Assembly: GCF_014117215.1 (NCBI RefSeq)
Contig: NZ_JACGXS010000009.1
Coordinates: 1-64,000, forward strand
DNA length: 64,000 bases
Source: Stenotrophomonas tumulicola
GTDB taxonomy: Bacteria; Pseudomonadota; Gammaproteobacteria; Xanthomonadales; Xanthomonadaceae
Direction: 5' to 3'
Position 1 is the stretch's first letter; each line of letters opens with the position of its first letter. This document shows positions 43,117 through 51,617 of this stretch, piece after piece. The notes beneath the pieces are model-generated. The model worked only from the letters and a program-made list of their open reading frames with translations, was not told where the DNA came from and searched no databases. Made by a program: the position numbers and the translations under genes.

Positions 43117-43611
43117 CTTGACGTCCCCCCGCCTCGAGGAGTGGGCGGGTGTAGATTCAGGTGCTGATGTTATCTTTCTTCGCCGCAAACTGCGCGGCCG
43201 CAAACTGCGCGGCGTAATCAAAGCCTGCGCTTTGCCGGATAGATCCACATCGGCTTCCTTGAAGTTCGCCCACCAGTGATACCTAGCTTAATGCGGGGCA
43301 GCCCCTTATCACTCACCGAGCGGCGATCGCCTCGCTTGGCACACGGCCACTGGCGCTGCCGGCGACTGCATGTGACGCGCCTTGGTTGCCTCCAAGAGCT
43401 GGGCGCCAGTGATAGAGCCATTGACCCAAGACTGCCGCAAGTCAGCCGACTTGCTCGAAAATGCCAAGCCTTCCAAGCGAAGGGAACCGGCTGCCTGCTC
43501 AAGCGCCTTGCCTAGTATGGCAACCTCCTCCACAGGCTTTTCGCGCCATCAGATGGCGCATATGGGCTCATCGGGGATAGACTTGTTCTATAGCCAGTCG
43601 CTGAGTCATTC
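43117..43611. other. Gene-free stretch with a short direct repeat
   Basis: No supported gene. GCCGCAAACTGCGCG occurs twice in tandem around 43180-43212. Minus-strand frames of up to 94 codons cross the region but have no recognisable motif. It looks like decayed sequence; the endonuclease promoter must lie near 43550-43611. Confidence 0.45.
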
Positions 43612-45021
43612 ATGCCAAAGATCCTCGGGCCTATCAACCTGGCTGACGTACGCGTCGGCGAGCCATATAGCAGGCAGGACATAGCCAGGGTAGGCGGTCT
43701 GCCGATACCGGATCCGGTCTTTGGCTCTGGCTGGGACACCGGTGTTCTAGAGCTTGAGAACGCGGTCCTACTCTTCGTAACTCTGCAAAAGACGTCGGCT
43801 GACGACTATGTGGACGAGTTTGATGGTCGTGAGTTCTTCTGGGAGAGCCAGAACCGGCAGACCCAGGACACGCCCGTAATCGCGAGCATCGCCAACGGCG
43901 ATCAAGTTGCTCATCTTTTCGCACGCCTAAAGGGCAAGGATGGCTCCCTCGCAGAGCCCTTCATCTACTGCGGCAGGCTGGGTCGTCCCGCTATGGAGGG
44001 CAATAACCCTGTCACTTGCTTGTTCGAGGTCCTTGATTATCAGGAAAACCCTTCAGCGGCGCTCGCAGCGATCTACAACTGGCGAGCCGCGGCGGCTCCC
44101 CCTGAGAATGAGCGGCGCCAGGTAAGCTTGAAAACGAACCGAACAGGCCAGCGAGTTGGGGAGCGCAACCGTGCGAAGTACTGGCATGTGGCCGATGCGG
44201 TGGCAGCGATTGGGCCCGCTACGGTCAGCCAGATTGGCACATGGCTGGCCCAGACGTATCCGGACGAAGTGCACTCGGATCTGACTGAAAATCTTTCTCA
44301 CATAACAGTGAACTCGCCAAGTCGTGTCCACTATGATCGCGCTCGGAAGAACTGGAGGAGTGACTCTGATCACCCGCGGGACCGCTTGTTCAAGTTGCCC
44401 ACTACACCTGCACGCTACGAACTTTACGAGCCCGAACGGCATGGGTGGGTCGATCTCCAGAAGATAGAAGGCAGATGGAAGGTCGTTCCTTTGCAGATCA
44501 GTGAGTTCAGCAGGGCAGAATCAGAAGGGCAGCAGGCTGCCGAGCGGTCGGTTCCACCAGTAGACAGTGAACATGACGCACGAGTGTGGATTATGCGTGC
44601 CGTTGCCCTGCGTCGCGGACAAAATGGGTTTCGTGAGAGCCTTCTTAGTGCCTACGAAAATACCTGCCCGATTTCCGGGTGTCGGACTGTGAGCGTTCTT
44701 GAGGCTGCTCACATCTTGCCCTACAAGGGCGATCATACGAATCGCGTTGATAACGGCCTTCTGTTGCGTTCCGATCTCCATACGCTCTTCGATCTAGGTC
44801 TGCTTTGGATTGATCACGACATGCGAGTAAGGCTGTCACGTGAGTTGCTTGGTGGTGATTATGCGACTTACGAAGCACTTCCTCTACGACTCCCGAAGCA
44901 TCAAAGTGATCGGCCCAATCCAGATCACCTCGCTGCCCACGCCAGCCTGGCCGATGGAAGGGCTCTGGTGAGCCAGAGGTCTGAATTAATGGCCGGCCAA
45001 GCACTAGCGGTGCAGAGTTAG
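43612..45021 (+). CDS. HNH endonuclease with DUF3427-like N-terminal domain
   Basis: 469 residues. N-terminal about 15-145 resembles DUF3427 (FFWESQNRQTQDTPVIAS, HLFARLKGKDG, FIYCGRLGRPAMEGNNPVTC), a module often fused to helicases and nucleases in restriction systems. A middle helical part (about 185-240, KYWHVADAVAAIGPATVSQIG) may be a winged helix. The C-terminal HNH_2 nuclease reads CPISGCRTVSVLEAAHILPY through NGLLLRSDLHTLFDLGLLWID (352-400), with all His and Asn ligands. It is probably a restriction enzyme that reads modified DNA. Lies in the island, alone, with no methylase next to it. Confidence 0.88.
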   Translation: MPKILGPINLADVRVGEPYSRQDIARVGGLPIPDPVFGSGWDTGVLELENAVLLFVTLQKTSADDYVDEFDGREFFWESQNRQTQDTPVIASIANGDQVAHLFARLKGKDGSLAEPFIYCGRLGRPAMEGNNPVTCLFEVLDYQENPSAALAAIYNWRAAAAPPENERRQVSLKTNRTGQRVGERNRAKYWHVADAVAAIGPATVSQIGTWLAQTYPDEVHSDLTENLSHITVNSPSRVHYDRARKNWRSDSDHPRDRLFKLPTTPARYELYEPERHGWVDLQKIEGRWKVVPLQISEFSRAESEGQQAAERSVPPVDSEHDARVWIMRAVALRRGQNGFRESLLSAYENTCPISGCRTVSVLEAAHILPYKGDHTNRVDNGLLLRSDLHTLFDLGLLWIDHDMRVRLSRELLGGDYATYEALPLRLPKHQSDRPNPDHLAAHASLADGRALVSQRSELMAGQALAVQS

Positions 45022-45081
45022 TCCGGGATTAGATTGCTACGTGGGATCTCGCGATGAGGTCGCCTGGGACGCGTCTATCTA

Positions 45082-45318
45082 TCAGCAGGATGGTGGGCGG
45101 CGAATAGGGGGCGAGCGTCCCCAAGACCACCAGTCCAGCCGTTCCAACTCATAGTCCGCAGCGAACTCCATCGCGGCCTGCTCTCCAGGCAGATCTACAT
45201 ACCGCAGCAGAGTGGCTTCGTCCGCCCCCGCATCCGCATATCCGATAGCGAAGTACCTCCGCAGCGTCGCATCAAACGCAGCCAGCCAAGCTACATCACC
45301 CCCCCACCACCCACTCAA
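45082..45318 (-). CDS. Small hypothetical protein, third gene of a coupled operon
   Basis: 78 residues. Acidic N-terminal part with GYADAGADEATLLRYVDLPG and a Trp-rich end (ERLDWWSWGRS). No match recognised. Its ATG overlaps the stop of the antitoxin-like gene by 4 bp, so it is co-translated with it. It could be a small toxin or partner, though nothing in its sequence proves that. Confidence 0.55.
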   Translation of the reverse strand: MSGWWGGDVAWLAAFDATLRRYFAIGYADAGADEATLLRYVDLPGEQAAMEFAADYELERLDWWSWGRSPPIRRPPSC

Positions 45319-45602
45319 AAAGCCTCCGCCCGCAGTCGAATCCCCAGCGTCTTCATCACGCTCAACACCGTAGCGAAGTTCAGTGGCTGTCTGCTGTTCA
45401 ACTGCTGGCGCAACGTCTCGCAGCTCAGGCTGCGCTTCCCTCCCGCCACGCCAACCCCACGCATCTCCGCGATGAGCAGCAACGCTCTCACAACGTCGTC
45501 TGCATCTGCATCACGCAGGTAGAGCTTGCCATTCAAAAATGCCGCCATCTCGGTCGCACGCTCAGGTGCCAGCGGGCCTGTTTTGTCATTGGCCCGGGTC
45601 AA
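45315..45602 (-). CDS. Antitoxin-like helix-turn-helix protein
   Basis: 95 residues. The C-terminal part, SCETLRQQLNSRQPLNFATVLSVMKTLGIRLRAEAF, has the shape of HigA-2/XRE-type addiction-module antidotes, whose last helix reads VLKALGLRL. The N-terminal part (FLNGKLYLRDADADDVVRALLLIAEMRGV) matches the usual preceding helices. Both neighbours overlap it by 4 bp (45315-45318 and 45599-45602). No known RelE/HigB-type toxin lies next to it, so the toxin is missing, unrecognised or one of the two neighbours. Confidence 0.72.
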   Translation of the reverse strand: MTRANDKTGPLAPERATEMAAFLNGKLYLRDADADDVVRALLLIAEMRGVGVAGGKRSLSCETLRQQLNSRQPLNFATVLSVMKTLGIRLRAEAF

Positions 45603-46021
45603 GCTTCACCCCGCACGTCATGCGAAGGCCTCGCCAGCGCACGTCCGGCCACGATCAGCCCTTCCAGCAGATGATCGCTAAGCATCGCGTCCGTGTCGCG
45701 ATCGCGCCGCCCAATGTGCGCCGCGTGCAGCACCTCCAGGATTGCGTCCAGCCCCTGCAACGTGCGAACAGATACGAAAACGCTCTCCTCCGTGCACGCC
45801 AGTGATTTATCGGCAGAGCGGGTCCATGTCCCACTGCTCTCGGACTCGATACTTTCGCTAGCCTCCATCGACAACTTTGACAATCGCGCAGCTGCTGGGT
45901 TGTCCTCGTCGTACTGCTCCAGCCTCCGCTCCAGCTTCTCGATGAAGTAGGGCGGCACATCATGGAAGGCGTCACCCAGCAGTGCACGCAGGCGCGCGGA
46001 ACTGAGAGGGTATTGGGACAT
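45599..46021 (-). CDS. Hypothetical protein, first gene of the antitoxin-like operon
   Basis: 140 residues from ATG 46021 (MSQYPLSSARLRALLG); the frame runs up to 46210 but without a sensible start. Predicted soluble and acidic, helical, with VPPYFIEKLERRLEQYDEDN and RTLQGLDAILEVLHAAHIGRRDRDTD (shown in part). Not recognised. Its stop overlaps the start of the antitoxin-like gene, so the three genes form one operon on the minus strand. Confidence 0.6.
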   Translation of the reverse strand: MSQYPLSSARLRALLGDAFHDVPPYFIEKLERRLEQYDEDNPAAARLSKLSMEASESIESESSGTWTRSADKSLACTEESVFVSVRTLQGLDAILEVLHAAHIGRRDRDTDAMLSDHLLEGLIVAGRALARPSHDVRGEA

Positions 46022-46643
46022 CGGTAGACCTCGCTTGGCTTGAGGCCACCTACGCCAAAGCGCAAGGTGGCGGGCGATGCGGGTTGGCATACCGGGCGAA
46101 TAGACCGAAAAAGACCGGCGGATCAAGGATCCCCACGCATCACCCGCCGTATAACCGATGGGCAATGCAGTGCATTCTCCGCCGTGCCCAAAGGGCAAAA
46201 CAGAGTCCAAAGTCTAATTCGCTATCAGGATGCCAATCCCGGCTGGTGATCTTCGCCACCAGCAGGGTCATCGTGCGTGGGGCCAAGTACCCGCGTCCAT
46301 GAGGAAAATTGCGGAGTTGCTCGAGATCGATCAGTCGAAGACGTCTGAAGAGTGCCCCCAGATCATGCATATGCCCCATCAGGAATAGTGCGCTGGAAGG
46401 CTGCCACTGCCCTTCGCCCCGGGGTAGAAAACGACAGCAGCCCATGGTTGGCGCGGGCTAGACCGAAGCCGGTACGGCTTGTTGAGGTGTCTCTCGCATG
46501 GTGCATGGGACGAGGGTTGGCAGCTTTGCCTGGTACAGGCCAAAGAACTCCTGCGCAGGTGCTGCAGGATCATGCTGGCAGGTCTCAGCCTGTGCGACTA
46601 CGTCGGGCTAGCTTCATGAGTCCTCACCACCTGCCCAAACAAG
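46022..46643. other. Long gene-poor stretch at the right edge of the island
   Basis: No gene is firmly supported. A minus-strand frame at 46140-46445 (101 codons, or about 79 from an internal ATG: MGHMHDLGALFRRLRLIDLE) has some protein-like character but no ribosome site or known motif, and may be a remnant. The sequence returns to host-like composition within it, so the island boundary probably lies here. Confidence 0.4.
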
Positions 46644-47474
46644 ATGAGCGAAAAGAAGACAGAAGCTGCTGTTATTAAAGAGCTGATCGGTATTTTCGAG
46701 AAAATGGCATCGCCCTCTACTCTCCCGCGAGAGAAGAAGGTCCCCGATTGGGTCCATGCATCGGAGCGCTGGATTCTTCGGGTCTACATTGCGGTAACGA
46801 TTGGTTACATCTTGCTTGCGTTCGCGGCAAAGCTGTTTTCCTTTCAGGAGGCGGCGCAAAATTGGATCTATCGGGGTATTGCCGCTTCAGTTGTGCTGGG
46901 CTTCGCATTGATCGTGGTCAGCGTCATCTCGCTCGTGGTGGAGGTCAGGTCCTCGAAGGAGAGGAAGCATGCAGCCATCTTTGATCGAATGGAGGCCGAG
47001 GCACGGGAGAACTGGGAAGTGATCGCACGCTTGCGGGCATACCCTCGGGTGCTCGTCAGCTACGCGTTTGCGCAATACACCAGCCAGTGGGAGGCGATGG
47101 GCGTGCGCATGAGCCTGGTGACGGGGGACGTCCTGCGTCTTGGCGTCGTGCCTGCACTTGCCGCAAGCGCCGGTACTGCAGCGACGCTCGCCAAGCAGGA
47201 TTCGAACGTCTACCTGTGGGCGCCTATTGGCCTGGCTGCGCTTGCCTACATCATGGCATTCATTGCAATTGCATCGCGCGAGCGTGTCCGGCAGGTGGGC
47301 GATACCGTCAGCTATCTCCTTCGCGAATGGGAAGTCCTGCGACCTGCAGCCAGCAAGGATGCTCCTGTGGCCAAGCTTGCCACGTTGGACCAAACCAACT
47401 TTATTGATACCGATGCGGGCTTCAATCTGGTGCCCCAACCGACGACGTCCCATGATGCTAGTGCGAGAGCCTGA
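46644..47474 (+). CDS. Membrane protein with paired helices, unknown
   Basis: 276 residues. Two hydrophobic segments at about 46-66 (RVYIAVTIGYILLAFAAKL) and about 80-100 (GIAASVVLGFALIVVSVISLV), then a cytoplasmic helical part (ERKHAAIFDRMEAEARENWE) and two more at about 180-230. The charged N-terminus (EKKTEAAVIKELIGIFEKM) is likely amphipathic. I do not recognise the family. No operon partner; the Oar receptor gene is convergent with a shared terminator region. Confidence 0.7.
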   Translation: MSEKKTEAAVIKELIGIFEKMASPSTLPREKKVPDWVHASERWILRVYIAVTIGYILLAFAAKLFSFQEAAQNWIYRGIAASVVLGFALIVVSVISLVVEVRSSKERKHAAIFDRMEAEARENWEVIARLRAYPRVLVSYAFAQYTSQWEAMGVRMSLVTGDVLRLGVVPALAASAGTAATLAKQDSNVYLWAPIGLAALAYIMAFIAIASRERVRQVGDTVSYLLREWEVLRPAASKDAPVAKLATLDQTNFIDTDAGFNLVPQPTTSHDASARA

Positions 47475-47492
47475 TCAAGCGACACCACCCAC

Positions 47493-47522
47493 AAGAAAGG
47501 CCCGTGCATCGCTGCACGGGCC
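47493..47522 (-). terminator. Rho-independent terminator of the second Oar receptor
   Basis: GGCCCGTGCA and its inverse TGCACGGGCC (47499-47508, 47513-47522); on the minus strand it is followed by TTTCTT. It lies 24 bp beyond the receptor stop. Confidence 0.85.
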
Positions 47523-47545
47523 CCTCGGTTATACGCAGGCCACGG

Positions 47546-50500
47546 TCAGAAGTCGTAGCGTGCGGTGAAGCGGAAGTAACGCGGCGGGGAGTAGTTCAGC
47601 TCCTGGCCGTAGGTCGGGTTGTAGTCGGCTGCGCCGCGGTATGGGCTGGCCGCATAGCGCGAGTTGTAGCTGCCGGCAACCTGGCGGTTCAACACGTTGA
47701 TCACGTCCGCCTGCAGGGTGAGGCCTTCCAGCCAGGTGGGGGTGTAGGCCACGTTGAGGCCCAGGTTGAACGTCCACGGCGTGGTGCCGTGCGAACCGCG
47801 CGGCGACGGGCCGTAGTCGCCCGACGGTGCCACATAGTTCGCGCTGGACGGGTCGGTGCCAGTGCCCGGCAGGCCGCAGTACCAATAGTAGGAACCGTTG
47901 TACAAGCCCGGGTCCGGCGTCGGGTACATGCTGGTGCAGTTGCGCGGCCGTCCTTCGGCCACGGTCAGCGTGCCACCCACGCGCCATTCCGGGCTCAGCT
48001 TCAGGTAACCGAAGGCCTTCAGCTGGTGCGCGCGGTGGTTCGGCAGCAGGCCGTTGGCACCTTCCATCAGCTGCGGCAGGTCCCAGTCCTGGGTGACCGA
48101 CACGTCAGCCTGGCCACCGGTGCCGGTATCCAGGTCGGAGTTCAACTGGCCTTCGGTGTTGCCGTAGTTGCGCGAGAACGTGTACTCCACCTTGCCGTAC
48201 CAGTTGTCGGTACGCTTTTCCAGGAACAGGTCCAGTGCGTAGTACTTGCGCTTGAGCTTGGGCAGGCCCAGGTCGGCGGCGGAGTAGTGCACCTGCTGCA
48301 GGCTGCCATCATCCTGTTCCTGCCAGAACGTATTGCCTTCGCCCGGGTTGAACAGGAAGCACGAGCCGCCCAGCGCGTCAGTGCAGGTATCGTCGATCGC
48401 ACTCTTCAGTTCGCGATAGGTGAACTTGGCGCCCCACACGGTATCGGGGGTCAGCTGCTGCTCCAGGCCGACGATGTATTCGTCCTGGAAATGCGACTTG
48501 ATGTCCACCGCTGCCAGCGTGCGCGGGTTCGGCGCTTCGCCGCATTCGCGGTTGGACGACACCACGTTGCCGGTGCAGGTATAGCCCAGGCTGGCATCCA
48601 CCGGAATGGAGTTGAGGCCGGTCGGCGCGCCGGTGACCGGGTCCACGCCGGTATAGGTGAAGTATTCACTGGTGATCAGCGAGCCCGACGCGGCGCGCAC
48701 GGCAACGTTGTTGGGCATGGCCAGGTGGTAGCGGCCGGCGTTGGCAAACAGCTTCAGCGATGAATCGCCATGCACGTCCCACACCGCGCCCAGGCGCGGG
48801 GCCAGCTGGTGGCGCTGGCTGATGTACTTCTCGCCGGTGCCGGTGAAGTTGCTGAACTGCTCGTTGCGCAGGCCCAGCGACAGCAGCACGTTGTCGGTCA
48901 CGCGCCAGCGGTCTTCGATGTACTGCGCGGCCTGTTCGGTCTTCGGCTGCGCCAGTTGGGTGCTGTAGTAGCGGTAGACGTAGTAGCCCTGTGCGCCCAG
49001 GCCACCGGCGCTGGCGGCGGAGCCGACGCCGTGGGACGGGTCCAGTGCGGTGGTCGGGTTGGTGGAACGGCCATACGTCCAGCCATAGCCGCCCGGGTAA
49101 GTGGTGCCGGTCAGCGATTCGGCATCCTGGCGGTCGTAGCCCAGGCGGATTTCATGGTTGCCCAGCTGCCAGGTCAGGTCGATGCGGCCGCCTTCGGTCT
49201 TGTCGAATGCGCCGTCGGTGGCAACGCGTGTACTGGACGTCTGGCAGCTGTTGTACTCCAGGCCCGGTGCACGCGCGGTGCTGCCCACGCTGATGTAGGG
49301 GCAGGTTGGATCGTAGTTGAACAGGTCCTGCGAGTGCTTGACCTTCTGCTGGCCGTACAGCGCGGACAGGGTCAGGTTGTCGGTCAGGCGGCCGGTGTAC
49401 TTGCCCACGTACAGCTTGGAATCTTCCTTGGTTTCCACGCCACCGTTCTGCACGTTGCCGTGCTCGAAGTTGTCGTAGCTGAAGGCGTAGTAGTCCGCGT
49501 CGTACTTGGTGACATCCGAAACGCCGGTGAACTCCAGCGTGTGGTTGTCGGTGATGTTCCAGTCCACCTTCGCCGTCCAGCGCGGGTACTCGTAGTTGTA
49601 TTCGTTCCAGGCATTGTTGAGGTTGGCCGCGGTCGCATTGGTGGCGTAACGCACGCTGCTGCCATCGGTCTTGGCGAACTCACCGTTGACGAAGAAGAAC
49701 AGCTTGTCCTGGATGATCGGGCCGCCGACGTACGCGCCGGTGGTCTGCTGCCAGGAGCTGTTCTTGTTGCGGTAGGTGTAGAGCTTGCCGTCGGTCTGGT
49801 AGTTCTCGCCGCGCGGATCGTCGGCGGCGAAATGGCCGGTGTTCGGATAGTTGGTGTTGCGTGCCGAGGCGCGCAGCGATTCCGGCGTCCAGATGGTGTA
49901 CGCGCCGGCCGTCCATTCGTTGGAACCGCGACGGGTGACGATGTTGACCACGCCGCCGGTGGAGCGACCGAACTCGGCACCGTAGCCACCGGTGAGCACC
50001 TGCTGCTGGGCGATGGACTCGTACGGCAGGGTGGTGGAGCCGATGCTGCTGAGCGGGTTGGTCACCGCGTAGCCGTTGATGTAGTACGCGTTTTCCGATG
50101 CTGCCGAACCGCCGAAGCTGGGCGTGCCGCTGTAGCTGCTGCTGGCCACCGCACCCGGTGCCAACAGGGCCACGGCGGTGATGTCGCGCGGAACCGGCAG
50201 GTTGCGCAGGTCTTCATAGCTGAACACCGTGCGGGTGTCGGTCTGGGTGACGTCCACCGACGCCAGCGACGGTGCGCGCACCACGATGCGGTCCAGGTTC
50301 TGCGCATCGCCGGTGCCGCCGAAGGACACTTCGGTGCCGCTGGAAATGTTGACCGCCACGGCATCCTGGGTGCTGACGGCAACGCCGCCGCGACGCAGCT
50401 CCACCGCGTACTGGCCGTTGGGCAGGTCCGAGGCGCGGTAGCGGCCGTTGCTGTCCACCTGCAGCGTGCGGCTGGCGCCGGTGCCGAGGTTGCGCACTAC

Positions 50501-50632
50501 CACGGTGACATCCGGATCAGCCGGAGCCTGGCCGTAGATGTAGCCTGTTACGGATTGGGCATGGGCCACCGAAAACAAGCAGCCAGACAATGCCGTCGCC
50601 AGCGCCGCACGGCGCCAGGATATGTTGTGCAT
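47546..50632 (-). CDS. Oar-type TonB-dependent outer-membrane receptor (second)
   Basis: 1028 residues from ATG 50632. Signal peptide (ALATALSGCLFSVAHA), carboxypeptidase-regulatory-like domain (about 27-100, DVTVVVRNLGTGASRTLQVD), plug (RTVFSYEDLRNLPVPRDITA, FGRSTGGVVNIVTRRGS) and barrel ending in Phe (FRFTARYDF). It shares domain layout and many motifs with the receptor at 7752-10778 but has no enzyme genes beside it. Substrate unknown. It is transcribed alone from 50633-50740 and ended by the terminator at 47493-47522. Confidence 0.92.
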   Translation of the reverse strand: MHNISWRRAALATALSGCLFSVAHAQSVTGYIYGQAPADPDVTVVVRNLGTGASRTLQVDSNGRYRASDLPNGQYAVELRRGGVAVSTQDAVAVNISSGTEVSFGGTGDAQNLDRIVVRAPSLASVDVTQTDTRTVFSYEDLRNLPVPRDITAVALLAPGAVASSSYSGTPSFGGSAASENAYYINGYAVTNPLSSIGSTTLPYESIAQQQVLTGGYGAEFGRSTGGVVNIVTRRGSNEWTAGAYTIWTPESLRASARNTNYPNTGHFAADDPRGENYQTDGKLYTYRNKNSSWQQTTGAYVGGPIIQDKLFFFVNGEFAKTDGSSVRYATNATAANLNNAWNEYNYEYPRWTAKVDWNITDNHTLEFTGVSDVTKYDADYYAFSYDNFEHGNVQNGGVETKEDSKLYVGKYTGRLTDNLTLSALYGQQKVKHSQDLFNYDPTCPYISVGSTARAPGLEYNSCQTSSTRVATDGAFDKTEGGRIDLTWQLGNHEIRLGYDRQDAESLTGTTYPGGYGWTYGRSTNPTTALDPSHGVGSAASAGGLGAQGYYVYRYYSTQLAQPKTEQAAQYIEDRWRVTDNVLLSLGLRNEQFSNFTGTGEKYISQRHQLAPRLGAVWDVHGDSSLKLFANAGRYHLAMPNNVAVRAASGSLITSEYFTYTGVDPVTGAPTGLNSIPVDASLGYTCTGNVVSSNRECGEAPNPRTLAAVDIKSHFQDEYIVGLEQQLTPDTVWGAKFTYRELKSAIDDTCTDALGGSCFLFNPGEGNTFWQEQDDGSLQQVHYSAADLGLPKLKRKYYALDLFLEKRTDNWYGKVEYTFSRNYGNTEGQLNSDLDTGTGGQADVSVTQDWDLPQLMEGANGLLPNHRAHQLKAFGYLKLSPEWRVGGTLTVAEGRPRNCTSMYPTPDPGLYNGSYYWYCGLPGTGTDPSSANYVAPSGDYGPSPRGSHGTTPWTFNLGLNVAYTPTWLEGLTLQADVINVLNRQVAGSYNSRYAASPYRGAADYNPTYGQELNYSPPRYFRFTARYDF

Positions 50633-51000
50633 GGGGGGTCTCTCTCGATGTATGGGGGGAGCAGAGGTGCGTCAGGCCCGTTCAAGCAACCTGTAACCCG
50701 ATATAAACAAAAGCTGAATAATATTGCAATGCACCATGAATGATTTTTTCATCTAATCTTGACTTTCAGGTGCATGAGGGATGCAAGTCCTTGATTTCAG
50801 GGCGCCCACATCGCCCCGGGCCACGCCCGCCGCTGCCCGCTTCCCGCTGCCCGCTGCCCGCTGCCCGCTTCCCGGTAGAGCGGGTCCATGACCCGCTTTG
50901 GATGCCGGCTGAGGAGCAGGTTGCCACCGCTTCCTGAATCATCGATGCTCCCGCTTTCGGCCGCGCGAACCCGCTCGACCGTCAGCGCCCAGGGGACAAC
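50633..51000. other. Receptor promoter region, heptamer repeat and SMAG palindrome
   Basis: The gap holds the AT-rich promoter zone of the Oar receptor (about 50680-50760), a heptamer microsatellite CGCTGCC/CGCTTCC of six units at 50831-50872, and directly after it a SMAG palindrome GGTAGAGCGGGTCCATGACCCGCT (50873-50896). AGGGG before ATG 51001 is the ribosome site of the next gene. No gene is seen here. Confidence 0.75.
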
Positions 51001-51594
51001 ATGGATGGCGTCGTAGACAAACTGCTGTCTTTACAGAATGGGCGCTTGTTGCTGCCGTTCCTGATCATCGTCGTGATCTATTTCGGGGTTAAAGGCATTG
51101 CCGGCCTGCATCAGTCGCGTACCAGCACGCGTCGCGAGTTTCTGGAACTGATGAAGGACCACGCCGCGAAAGATGACCTTTGGCTCTCGGTGGCGGTACG
51201 CCATCAGTTCGGCGCCTACCTGCCGGTTACGCTGATCCGCCACCTGCTGGGGAGCAAGCAGCCAGCGCGAGCGCTGCTGGAGGTGAGCGAAGCGTGGGAG
51301 CTCATCGACATGGATGATCAGACAGGAGAACTGCGCTGGCGCCGAACGCGGCACGACAGCCGGGGCAAGCGTAAGTGGATAGCACGTGGCCACCTGCTGG
51401 CCTATTTCATTACAGCATTCTGCTCAATGATGCTGGCCTACCTGCTGGTCACGTCCCGAGCGCCCATTACGGATTCTCCCGTCTGGTGGCTGTGGGTATC
51501 CATGGGGGCTGGCTACGCTTTGTGGTCCATCCATCGGCGCGAGCTGCTGAAAACGAGCAGTCAAGCGCTTGAACGATGGGTTGGATTGAGCTGA
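51001..51594 (+). CDS. Membrane protein of unknown function
   Basis: 197 residues from ATG 51001, with AGGGG upstream. One helix near the N-terminus (LLLPFLIIVVIYFGV, about 17-31), a soluble middle with a winged-helix-like look (LLEVSEAWELIDMDDQTGELRWRR, shown in part), then two helices (about 131-150, 158-176). I do not recognise it. Convergent with the DHA2 pump, 23 bp between stops. Confidence 0.7.
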   Translation: MDGVVDKLLSLQNGRLLLPFLIIVVIYFGVKGIAGLHQSRTSTRREFLELMKDHAAKDDLWLSVAVRHQFGAYLPVTLIRHLLGSKQPARALLEVSEAWELIDMDDQTGELRWRRTRHDSRGKRKWIARGHLLAYFITAFCSMMLAYLLVTSRAPITDSPVWWLWVSMGAGYALWSIHRRELLKTSSQALERWVGLS

Positions 51595-51617
51595 CGCATT
51601 CCTTCGATCAGTTGACC

